From positions 3,376,001 through 3,440,000 of the forward strand of contig NZ_CP086594.1 of NCBI RefSeq assembly GCF_020866845.1: 64,000 nt of DNA. The letters run 5' to 3'. The stretch's first letter is position 1, and each line of letters starts with the position of its first letter. The DNA is from Sphingomonas radiodurans. Its GTDB lineage: Bacteria; Pseudomonadota; Alphaproteobacteria; Sphingomonadales; Sphingomonadaceae. Positions 33,412 through 43,314 of this stretch are shown here, one piece after another. A model generated the notes under the pieces. That model ran no database searches. It saw only the letters and a program-made list of their open reading frames with translations, and was not told the DNA's origin. Made by a program: the position numbers and the translations under genes.

Positions 33412-35127
33412 TTACTTCTTGCTGTCGCGCGCCTTCAACGCCTCGCCCAGGATGTCGCCCAGCGACGCACCCGAGTCGGACGAACCGTACTGCGCCACGG
33501 CCTGCTTCTCCTCGGAGATCTGCATTGCCTTGACCGAGAAGGTCGGCTTCTTCGACCGATCGAAACCGGTGACCATCGCGTCGAACTTCTGCCCGACCTG
33601 GAACCGCTCCGGACGCTGCTCGTCGCGGTCACGGCCGAGATCGATGCGCTTGATGAAGCCGGTTGCGCCGTCGTCGCCCGCCTGCACCTCGAGGCCCGCA
33701 TCGCGAACTTCGAGCACCGTGACTGTGATGACCTGGCTCTTGCCGAGGCGATCGCCCGCCGCGACCGTGCCGCCCGCAACCGGTGCGCCACGCTCGAGCT
33801 GCTTCATGCCCAGGCTGATGCGCTCCTTCTCGGGATCGACGTCGAGCACGACGGCCTGAACGCTCTCACCCTTGCGGTGCAGGTTGAGTGCGTCCTCACC
33901 CGAAACGCCCCAGGCGATGTCGGACATGTGGACCATGCCGTCGACATCGTTGTCGAGCCCGATGAACAGGCCGAACTCGGTTGCGTTCTTGACTTCGCCC
34001 TCGACGGTCGAGCCCACCGGATGATCGGCGGCGAAACGCTCCCACGGATTCTGCTGCGCCTGCTTGAGGCCCAGCGAGATGCGACGCTTGTCAGCATCGA
34101 CCTCGAGCACCACGACATCGACTTCCTGCGAAGTCGAGACGATCTTGCCCGGATGTACGTTCTTCTTGGTCCACGACATCTCGCTGACGTGGACCAGGCC
34201 CTCGATGCCAGCTTCCAGCTCGACGAACGCACCATATTCAGTGATGTTCGTGACACGACCCGACAGCTTCGCGCCGATCGGATACTTGGCCGATGCGCCA
34301 TCCCACGGATCGCTCTCGAGCTGCTTCATGCCCAGCGAGATGCGCTGCGTGTCCTTGTTGATGCGGATGATTTGCACCTTCACCGTGTCGCCGATGTTGA
34401 TCATCTCGGACGGGTGCTGGACGCGCTTGTAGCTGAGATCGGTGACGTGCAGCAGGCCGTCGATGCCGCCCAGATCAACGAACGCACCGTAATCGGTGAT
34501 GTTCTTGACGACGCCGTCGATGATCTGGCCCTCGGCCAGGCTCTGGATCAGGCCCGAACGCTGCTCGGCGCGGGTCTCTTCCAGAACGGCACGGCGCGAT
34601 ACGACGATGTTGCCGCGCTTGCGGTCCATCTTCAGGATCTGGAACGGCTGCGGGATGTCCATTAGCGGGGTCACGTCACGCACCGGGCGGATGTCGACCT
34701 GGCTGCCCGGCAGGAACGCCACGGCGCCGTTGAGGTCGACGGTGAAGCCACCCTTCACGCGGCCGAAGATCACGCCCTCGACGCGCGCGGTCTTGGCGAA
34801 TTCGGTTTCCAGCTTGTCCCATGCGGCTTCGCGGCGTGCGCGGTCGCGCGACAGCATCGCTTCGCCATGCATGTTCTCGACGCGGTCGACATAGACTTCG
34901 ACTTCGTCACCGACCTTCAGCTCGGCCTTCTGGCCCGGCGCAGGCGCGAACTCGCGCAGCGGCACGCGGCCTTCGCTCTTCAGGCCGACGTCGATAACGG
35001 CCATGTCATTCTCGATCGCGGTAACGGTGCCATGCACCACGCGGCCTTCGAAGCTGTCGGCACCGCCGAACATGTCATCGAGCATCGCCGCGAAATCGTC
35101 ACGTGTTGGAGTTGGCTGAGTCGCCAT
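33412..35127 (-). CDS. rpsA: 30S ribosomal protein S1
   Basis: S1 brings mRNA to the 30S subunit. The 571-residue product carries six OB-fold S1 motifs in tandem; the third to sixth are recognised by repeated ADYGAFV / TEYGAFVE / TEFGLFIG and GLLHVTD / GLVHVSE / GMVHMSD segments. The tail ends ASLGDILGEALKARDSKK. The frame is open to 35367, but the ATG at 35127 (MATQPTPTRDDF) matches the family N-terminus. The usual upstream neighbour cmk is here separated by a parDE remnant on the opposite strand. Confidence 0.97.
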   Translation of the reverse strand: MATQPTPTRDDFAAMLDDMFGGADSFEGRVVHGTVTAIENDMAVIDVGLKSEGRVPLREFAPAPGQKAELKVGDEVEVYVDRVENMHGEAMLSRDRARREAAWDKLETEFAKTARVEGVIFGRVKGGFTVDLNGAVAFLPGSQVDIRPVRDVTPLMDIPQPFQILKMDRKRGNIVVSRRAVLEETRAEQRSGLIQSLAEGQIIDGVVKNITDYGAFVDLGGIDGLLHVTDLSYKRVQHPSEMINIGDTVKVQIIRINKDTQRISLGMKQLESDPWDGASAKYPIGAKLSGRVTNITEYGAFVELEAGIEGLVHVSEMSWTKKNVHPGKIVSTSQEVDVVVLEVDADKRRISLGLKQAQQNPWERFAADHPVGSTVEGEVKNATEFGLFIGLDNDVDGMVHMSDIAWGVSGEDALNLHRKGESVQAVVLDVDPEKERISLGMKQLERGAPVAGGTVAAGDRLGKSQVITVTVLEVRDAGLEVQAGDDGATGFIKRIDLGRDRDEQRPERFQVGQKFDAMVTGFDRSKKPTFSVKAMQISEEKQAVAQYGSSDSGASLGDILGEALKARDSKK

Positions 35128-35409
35128 AAAGTCGTTCGTCCTAATCAGGTCGTTTCCGGCCAAGCGGTTGGTTCCGCTGGTCTTGGCCTTCACCGCCACG
35201 CCGGCCCCATGCCGCCGCGGCATCCGCGCGAACAGGGGCTTGAGGACCAAGACGCAGCAATGCGAAAAGGGCGCGAGAGTAAACCCTCCGCGCCGCGCCT
35301 CCGCGAACCCCAGCCCGCCGGACCGTGCGCCCTTAGGCGAAGAGGCGCCAAGTGGCAAGGTTGACAATCCTTGCCAAGAACACAGAGTGTTGCATGAAGG
35401 AGATCTTGC

Positions 35410-35670
35410 ATGGCGACGATGAACATCTCGCTTCCGGAGGAAATGAAGCTCTGGGTCGAAGCGCAGGCAGCGACCGCTCGATACGGTAATTCGGGTGACG
35501 TCGTGCGCGACCTGATCCGCCGTGAACAGATCCGCGCCGACAAGATCGCGAACATGCAGCGCCTGAGCGACTAGGGGCTCGCGAGCGGCATCAGCCCGCT
35601 CTCCGGTGAGGAAATCCTCCAGCAGGTACGCGCCCGCGCGCTCGCTGGCGAACTCCCCGATGAGCTATAG
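35410..35670 (+). pseudogene. parD: ParD-type antitoxin with in-frame stop codon
   Basis: The frame encodes a ribbon-helix-helix antitoxin starting MATMNISLPEEMKLWVEAQ and running through GDVVRDLIRREQIRADKI and MQRLSD. It then meets TAG at 35572-35574. Directly after the stop and in the same frame the antitoxin continues, GLASGISPLSGEEILQQV and so on, to the natural stop at 35668-35670. In intact ParD proteins this junction usually reads D-E-GLASG, so the TAG probably replaced GAG. The truncated product is 54 residues and keeps the DNA-binding part but loses the toxin-binding tail. The ribosome site (GAAGGAGA) is good. The toxin gene overlaps the end by 11 bases. Confidence 0.85.
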
Positions 35671-35947
35671 ACTCACCGCGCGCGCCGAATACGAGTTCAA
35701 CCAGATCTATCTACGCGGCGTTCGCGATTTCGACACCGACACAGCGGAGCGTTATGCCGAGGGCCTGCTCCGCAATTTTCGGCTGCTCTCAGACTTTCCC
35801 GCAGTCGCCCGAGAGCGTGACGAAGTGTCGCCACCCGTTCGCGTCCATCCCTTTCGCTCGCACCTGATCGTTTATCGAGTCGATGATGAAGGCGTATTGA
35901 TCATCAGGCTGGCGCACGGCCACGAAGATTGGGCAGACGTCGATAAT
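35660..35947 (+). CDS. parE: ParE-type toxin, no stop codon of its own
   Basis: ParE toxins poison DNA gyrase or, in RelE relatives, cleave mRNA. The first ~96 residues match the ParE fold: MSYRLTARAEYEF, YAEGLLRNFRLLSDFP, VARERDEVSPPVRVHPFRSHLIVYRV, IIRLAHGHEDW. Homology ends near 35947, but the frame stays open on the antisense strand of cmk to 36796 (378 residues in all), so the normal stop has been lost. Stop codons in both other frames lie just here (around 35943-35951), compatible with a small indel. The coordinates cover only the recognisable toxin. With a damaged antitoxin the toxin is probably inactive or unexpressed. Confidence 0.6.
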
Positions 35948-36571
35948 CTAACTGCCTCGCCGCGCCTCGACCAAAGCGATCGCCTTTTCCACCGAGGCTT
36001 CGATCGACAGGAAGCTCGTGTCGAGCAGCGCCGCATCGCTCGCCGGCACCAGCGGCGCGGCCGATCGCGAGCTGTCGCGCTGGTCGCGCGCGCGAATGTC
36101 CGCGAGCACCTGATCGAACGTCGCCGCCGAGCCGCGACCCTGCAGTTCGGCGTGGCGCCGACGCGCGCGGATCGTCGGCGTGGCGCGCACGAACAGCTTC
36201 GCCAGCGCGTTTGGCGCGATCACCGTGCCGATGTCGCGCCCGTCGAGCACCGCGCCGCCCGCCTGCTGCGCGAACCGCCGCTGGCGCTGCAGCAGCGCCG
36301 CGCGGACCAGCGGATGCGCCGATACGATCGACGCCACCTTGCCCAGTTCGTCATCGCGCAAGGCCGGATCCGCAAGCATCTGCTCGTCGAAGTTGCACGC
36401 GGCGACCGCATCGGCCTCCTTGGTCGGATCGAGCTCCATCTGCAGTACCGTCGCGGCGACCGCGCGATACAGCAGTCCGGTGTCGAGGTGCGGCAGACCG
36501 TAATGGCGCGCCAGCGCCCTGGCGATCGTCCCCTTGCCCGACGCAGCCGGGCCGTCGACGGCGATGATCAT
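35948..36571 (-). CDS. cmk: Cytidylate kinase
   Basis: Cmk phosphorylates CMP and dCMP. The P-loop [11 protein letters not shown] begins near residue 8 of the 207-residue product, followed by YRAVA, DGRDIGT and the ARDQRDSSR lid segment, all typical. The ATG at 36571 overlaps the stop of the upstream hydrolase gene (ATGA), which favours it over the Met nine codons upstream. The stop codon is just where the parE similarity ends on the other strand. Confidence 0.95.
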   Translation of the reverse strand: MIIAVDGPAASGKGTIARALARHYGLPHLDTGLLYRAVAATVLQMELDPTKEADAVAACNFDEQMLADPALRDDELGKVASIVSAHPLVRAALLQRQRRFAQQAGGAVLDGRDIGTVIAPNALAKLFVRATPTIRARRRHAELQGRGSAATFDQVLADIRARDQRDSSRSAAPLVPASDAALLDTSFLSIEASVEKAIALVEARRGS

Positions 36572-37545
36572 GCCAGTGCGTCCTGTCGGGCGAGCCACTG
36601 GCGCACGATCGCGCGCGCTTCCACCGGCCGATCGTTGAACAAGCCATGCGCCGCACCCGGCACGACGGCGAACTCCGCGCCGGGGGTGCGCGCGGCAAAC
36701 GCGCCGATCGTCACGGGCCGTGCTTCGTCATATTGGCCGCACAGGAACAAGGTACGCTTTCCTTCCAGCTTGGCGAGCAACGGCTCGCCATCATAATCCT
36801 TGAGCGTGCCCGTCGAGACGAACTCGCTTGCGCCCCACATCGCACGATACAGCCGCGCATTCGACCCGCCGCCGTCACCGGCATAGGCGACAACCTCAGC
36901 CGACGCGGGTTCGCGCCGGTTGAACGCCGCATAGAAGGCTCGCGTCGGTGCGTCGCACGCGGGCGGCGGCTCCAGCAGCGTCAGTGCGCCGCAGCGCTGC
37001 AATTCGTCGCGGATCGGCTGCGGCAGATCGCCGATCAGCACCTGCGCGTCCGCCAGCCAGCTCCTGGTCGAGATCAGCGGACTCGCCAGCGCGAGTCCCT
37101 TCAACGCCGCCGGCCGCCGCGCACCATATTCGAGTGCGACCGTGCCGCCCCAGCTCGCCCCGAGCACGTGCCAGCGCGCAATGCCGAGCGCGCCGCGGAT
37201 CGCCTCCAGCTCATCGACGAAGCGCGCCACGCGCCAATTGGCGGGATCGCCTGGCCGTTCGGACCGCCCAGAATCGAGCTGATCGTACAGGATCACCGCG
37301 CGCTCGTCCGCCAGCGGCAGCGCGTCGAGGAAGCCCGCATGCGTGCCGCCGGGGCCGCCGTGGACCATCACGATCGGCGCGCGGGGCGACGTCAGATCGC
37401 CGTTCACGCGAACATAGATCCGGCCGCCTTCGACCGGCACCATCAATTCTCGCGTCGGCCGATCAAGCGTGCGCCCCAACGCCGGCACCGCCAGCAGGCT
37501 CGCCGCGCCGCCCGCCAGCAGCGACCGTCGATCGATCAGCCCCAA
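36568..37545 (-). CDS. Alpha/beta hydrolase, proline iminopeptidase type, Tat-exported
   Basis: The 325-residue protein begins [24 protein letters not shown], a twin-arginine signal peptide, so it is folded before export to the periplasm. The hydrolase domain has an oxyanion HGGPGG loop, the nucleophile Ser in GASWGG, and His near the end (PGAAHGLF). HGGPGG together with YDQLDSGRS is typical of S33 proline iminopeptidases, which remove N-terminal proline from peptides, but related esterases share it. It sits between aroA and cmk and overlaps both. That position is unusual, since aroA and cmk are normally adjacent. Confidence 0.85.
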   Translation of the reverse strand: MGLIDRRSLLAGGAASLLAVPALGRTLDRPTRELMVPVEGGRIYVRVNGDLTSPRAPIVMVHGGPGGTHAGFLDALPLADERAVILYDQLDSGRSERPGDPANWRVARFVDELEAIRGALGIARWHVLGASWGGTVALEYGARRPAALKGLALASPLISTRSWLADAQVLIGDLPQPIRDELQRCGALTLLEPPPACDAPTRAFYAAFNRREPASAEVVAYAGDGGGSNARLYRAMWGASEFVSTGTLKDYDGEPLLAKLEGKRTLFLCGQYDEARPVTIGAFAARTPGAEFAVVPGAAHGLFNDRPVEARAIVRQWLARQDALA

Positions 37546-38876
37546 GCCACGCTCCCACCAAGCGACTCGAGCAGCGCGAAGAACGTCGGGAAGCTCGTCG
37601 CGACCGGACTGGCGTCGTCGATACTGATCTGCCGGCGCGCATGCAGCCCGGCGACCACCATGCTCATCGCGATCCGGTGATCGAGCTTCGAGGCGATCTG
37701 CGCGCCGCCGGGGATCGGATCGCCGCCGCTGCCCTTGATCGACAGCCCGTCTTCATGCTCGATCGTCGTCACGCCATTGGCGTCGAGCGCGGCCTTCATC
37801 ACCGCGATGCGATCCGATTCCTTGACGCGCAATTCGTCCGCGCCGCGCGCCACGGTGCGCCCGGTGGCGAACGCAGCCGCGACGAACAGCACGGGATATT
37901 CGTCGATCATCGCAGGCGCGAGATCGTGCGGCACCTCGATCGCGGTCAGCGCCGTATGCCGCACCCGCAGGTCCGCTACTGGCTCACCACCGACGCTGCG
38001 CGGATCGAGCTCGGTGATGTCCGCCCCCATCATCCGCAGCGCGACGATCAGCCCCGCGCGCGTCGGGTTCAGCCCGACATTCTCGATCACCACGTCGCTG
38101 CCCGGCACGATCGTCGCCGCGACCATCCAGAACGCCGCTGACGAGGGATCGCCCGGCACCACGATCGACTGCGGCTTCAGCTCGGCCTCACCAGTGATCG
38201 AGATGATCCGCCCACGGTTGGTCTGCTCGACATCGATCGTCGCCCCGAACCCCGCCAGCATCCGCTCGCTATGATCACGCGTGGCGATCGGCTCGATCAC
38301 CCGCGTGATCCCCGGCGTATTGAGCCCCGCCAGCAGCACCGCAGACTTCACCTGCGCAGATGCGACCGGCAGTTCGTATTCGATCGGCACCGCCGGGCAG
38401 AGCCCGCGCACCATCAGCGGCAAGCGCCCGCCCGGCGAGGCAGTGATATCCGCGCCCATCGTCGCCAGTGGATCGATCACGCGCTTCATCGGCCGCGACG
38501 AAAGCGACGCGTCGCCGATAAACGTCGCGGTGATCGGATGGCTCGCGACCAGTCCCATCAGCAGCCGCGTCGACGTGCCCGAATTGCCCATGCCGAGCGC
38601 CGCCTCGGGCTGCAGCAGCCCGCCGACGCCCACGCCGCTAACCCGCCAGATGCCGTCGTCGTCGCGCGCGATGCTCGCTCCCATCGCCCGCATCGCCGCC
38701 GCGGTGGCGAGCACGTCCTCGCCCTCAAGTAGTCCCTCGATTCGGCTTTCGCCCACTGCGAGCGCCGACAGCATCAGCGCACGGTGGCTGATCGATTTGT
38801 CGCCGGGCACGCGGATACGGCCGTGGAGCCGCTCGGCGGGCTGGATCGTGACGGGGCGGGGAAGGGGGTGCGTCAT
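37536..38876 (-). CDS. aroA: 3-phosphoshikimate 1-carboxyvinyltransferase (EPSP synthase)
   Basis: AroA transfers the enolpyruvyl group of PEP to shikimate 3-phosphate, the sixth step of the shikimate pathway. The 446-residue protein contains PGDKSISHRALML, LGNSGTSTRLLMG, KSAVLLAGL and the late RVKESDR motif. LGNSGTSTR with Gly/Ala at the glyphosate-contact position looks like the class II form, in which the residue after GNSGT is Ser. Its 3' end overlaps the hydrolase gene by 10 bases. It is divergent from the TIGR02300 gene. Confidence 0.95.
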   Translation of the reverse strand: MTHPLPRPVTIQPAERLHGRIRVPGDKSISHRALMLSALAVGESRIEGLLEGEDVLATAAAMRAMGASIARDDDGIWRVSGVGVGGLLQPEAALGMGNSGTSTRLLMGLVASHPITATFIGDASLSSRPMKRVIDPLATMGADITASPGGRLPLMVRGLCPAVPIEYELPVASAQVKSAVLLAGLNTPGITRVIEPIATRDHSERMLAGFGATIDVEQTNRGRIISITGEAELKPQSIVVPGDPSSAAFWMVAATIVPGSDVVIENVGLNPTRAGLIVALRMMGADITELDPRSVGGEPVADLRVRHTALTAIEVPHDLAPAMIDEYPVLFVAAAFATGRTVARGADELRVKESDRIAVMKAALDANGVTTIEHEDGLSIKGSGGDPIPGGAQIASKLDHRIAMSMVVAGLHARRQISIDDASPVATSFPTFFALLESLGGSVAWG

Positions 38877-38977
38877 TGCCCGCGGCGCCTTGCCAGCGGG
38901 GTTGTGCTATGGCAATGCCCGCCCCACTTCGCGGGTTTGAACCCGTTGACAATCCCACCCGAAAGGCACGACGCGGC

Positions 38978-39301
38978 ATGATCAAGCCGGAATGGGGCAC
39001 GAAACGTACGTGCCCGAAATGCGCTACGCGTTTCTACGATTTGCAGAAGGACGATCCCATTAGTTGCATCGAATGCAACTATGCATGGCTTCCCGAGCCG
39101 ATTCTAAAGTCCAAGCAGCCGATGCCGTTCGAGGCGGCGAAGGCCGAGAAGGCGACGCCTGATCGGGATCTTGCCGGTGACGACGAGAACGATCTGGTCG
39201 CCGACGAGGACGAGGAGCCCAGCGCAGACGACGAAGTCGATCTGGGCGGGGACGACGACCTCGGCGTCGACGCGCCGACCGACGAAGACGAGAACAACTG
39301 A
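38978..39301 (+). CDS. TIGR02300 family (FYDLN acid domain) protein
   Basis: A 107-residue alphaproteobacterial protein of unknown function. The N-terminal half has a CPKC...CIEC zinc-ribbon-like pair of CxxC motifs around the family signature FYDLQKDDP; the C-terminal half is highly acidic (runs of Asp and Glu to ...DEDENN). The ATG at 38978 opens MIKPEWGTKR, the usual family start. It is divergent from aroA with ~100 bases between them, the arrangement commonly seen in the order. Confidence 0.92.
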   Translation: MIKPEWGTKRTCPKCATRFYDLQKDDPISCIECNYAWLPEPILKSKQPMPFEAAKAEKATPDRDLAGDDENDLVADEDEEPSADDEVDLGGDDDLGVDAPTDEDENN

Positions 39302-39309
39302 TCGAGTGC

Positions 39310-39335
39310 GGCAAGCGACCATCAGGTCGCTTGCC
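39310..39335 (+). terminator. Hairpin after the TIGR02300 gene
   Basis: An 11-bp perfect stem (39310-39320 with 39325-39335) with an ATCA loop begins 8 bases after the stop codon. There is no T-run. A second hairpin, GCGCCCC with GGGGGCGC, lies at about 39345-39363, before tRNA-Ala. Confidence 0.6.
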
Positions 39336-39376
39336 AATCCCGCAGCGCCCCGTTAGGGGGCGCTTCCCGGACGGAT

Positions 39377-39452
39377 GGGGCCGTAGCTCAGCTGGGAGAG
39401 CGTTCGCATGGCATGCGAAAGGTCAGGGGTTCGATCCCCCTCGGCTCCACCA
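39377..39452 (+). tRNA. tRNA-Ala (anticodon GGC)
   Basis: The acceptor GGGGCCG (39377-39383) pairs with CGGCTCC (39442-39448, with a G-T pair), followed by A and encoded CCA. The anticodon loop ATGGCAT gives GGC. It ends 2 bases before the convergent M28 peptidase gene. Confidence 0.96.
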
Positions 39453-39454
39453 TT

Positions 39455-41710
<2,256 letters not shown>

Positions 41711-41807
41711 TCCACCCCCAATTTACAGTTCTGACGGCGAGCATGCGCCGCCGACCGGCGGCTTTCAACCTCGGGAGGGACGACATCCGCAACGACACGG
41801 TTGTCGC

Positions 41808-43118
41808 TCAGGCGCTTGTCGCTCCGTGCGCCGCCGCGCGCACGCGGCGCGCGAAATAGACCGCGCTAATCCCAGTCAGCACCACGCCCCCAACTGACGT
41901 CACCAGCGCGCCGCGCTCGAAGAAGGTCAGCCACGGCAAGTCGCCGGTGAACAGGTTGCGGAACAGCAGCAGCGCGATGCTGCCGACATAGCCCGCGGCA
42001 TCCGCGACATAGATCAGGAACCCCGCCGTTCCCGGCTGCCGCGCGGCGGCGATCAGCCGATCGAACAGCATCGCGTTGAACGGCGTATAGGCGAGGTACA
42101 GCCCCGCGCCGGACGCGATCATCCAGCCGATCGGCGAGAGCAGCCCGGCCTGGAACGCCAGCGTCGATGCGCCGATCAGCGCCGCACCCCCGCCGATGAT
42201 CAAATGCATCGCCGCCAACGCTCGCGCATTGTTGCGCACCGTCATCAGGCTGGCGAGCGCGAGCAGCGTGATCGCCGCAACCGGCAGCTCGCTCGCGGTG
42301 AACACGCCCGAGACACCCTGATAGCCCAATTCGCGCCACAACTCGGCAGCAAAATTGTCGCGGAAGTCGCGCAGCGCGGTGAACAGCACGTAGCCGCCGA
42401 CCAGCATCGCGAGTCCGGGCCCGTACCGCCGCAGGAACGCGCGCCGCTCGTCCGCGAACATCGGCCCGCGCAGCGTCCGCGCCGCGACATCGGCGGCGTC
42501 GGGCGGCGGCATCCGCGCGAGCAGCAGCGTCGAGCCGACCAGCAGCGGCATGAACAGCACGCCCGTCGCCGCCGGCATCCACCATTCGCTCACGCTGAAC
42601 GATGTCATCAGCCACACCGCGACCGACTTCACCAGCCCAGACGAGACGATGAAGCTCGCGCACAGGATCGCGTTGAGCAGTTCCGAGGTGCGTCGCCCCT
42701 CCATGTAGCTGAACACCAGCCCCCAGATCAGCCCGAGCGGCATCCCGTTAAGGAACAGGGCGAGAATCTTAAGCCACAGCGGCGCTACCGCGAACAGCAC
42801 CAGCGCTGCCCAGGAGGCGCCGATAAGCCCAAGGATCGCCGCCGCACGCCGCCGCCCGTCGAGCTCGGCGATCAGCTTGATGCCGATCATCTTCGCCAGC
42901 GCGTAGCCGGCGACCTGCGCGATCACGAGAACGACCTTGAAGTCGATTGCCGCGCTCCAGCCGGCAACATCGTCATAGGCGGCAGCGGCGAAGGGTTTGC
43001 GGAACGCAAACATCGAAAGATATACGCAGAACGCGGCAACCGCCCCCAGCAGGATCGGCGCATCCAGGCGGGGCCGGGTAGGGGGCGTCACCCCCGATGT
43101 CTGGTCGATCGTGCTCAT
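41808..43118 (-). CDS. DUF5690 family membrane protein (MFS-like)
   Basis: A 436-residue inner-membrane protein with about twelve hydrophobic helices. The stretch FAFRKPFAAAAYDD, QVAGYALAKMIGIK, NGMPLGLIWGLVFSYMEGRRTSE and SSGLVKSVAVWLM is typical of DUF5690 proteins, which look like major facilitator transporters and resemble sugar-phosphate antiporters at the N-terminus. The substrate is not known. I chose the ATG at 43118 (MSTIDQ); the open frame extends 26 codons further without a better start. No neighbour suggests a pathway. Confidence 0.8.
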   Translation of the reverse strand: MSTIDQTSGVTPPTRPRLDAPILLGAVAAFCVYLSMFAFRKPFAAAAYDDVAGWSAAIDFKVVLVIAQVAGYALAKMIGIKLIAELDGRRRAAAILGLIGASWAALVLFAVAPLWLKILALFLNGMPLGLIWGLVFSYMEGRRTSELLNAILCASFIVSSGLVKSVAVWLMTSFSVSEWWMPAATGVLFMPLLVGSTLLLARMPPPDAADVAARTLRGPMFADERRAFLRRYGPGLAMLVGGYVLFTALRDFRDNFAAELWRELGYQGVSGVFTASELPVAAITLLALASLMTVRNNARALAAMHLIIGGGAALIGASTLAFQAGLLSPIGWMIASGAGLYLAYTPFNAMLFDRLIAAARQPGTAGFLIYVADAAGYVGSIALLLFRNLFTGDLPWLTFFERGALVTSVGGVVLTGISAVYFARRVRAAAHGATSA

Positions 43119-43314
43119 CCGGCACCGGCATGGATCAATCGATCGCTCCGGTACAGGGCACTCGAGGAAGCACCGCCGCTCCACCGCCGTGCCCATGCTC
43201 GCGTAATAGGCGTCGCGATGTCAGAGGGGGCGCCAGCGATATCGTGTTTCAATTTTATGCTTTTGCAGACGCTCGCCACACTGCAAGGTGCCCCAAAATC
43301 TAGGAGAGATACCG

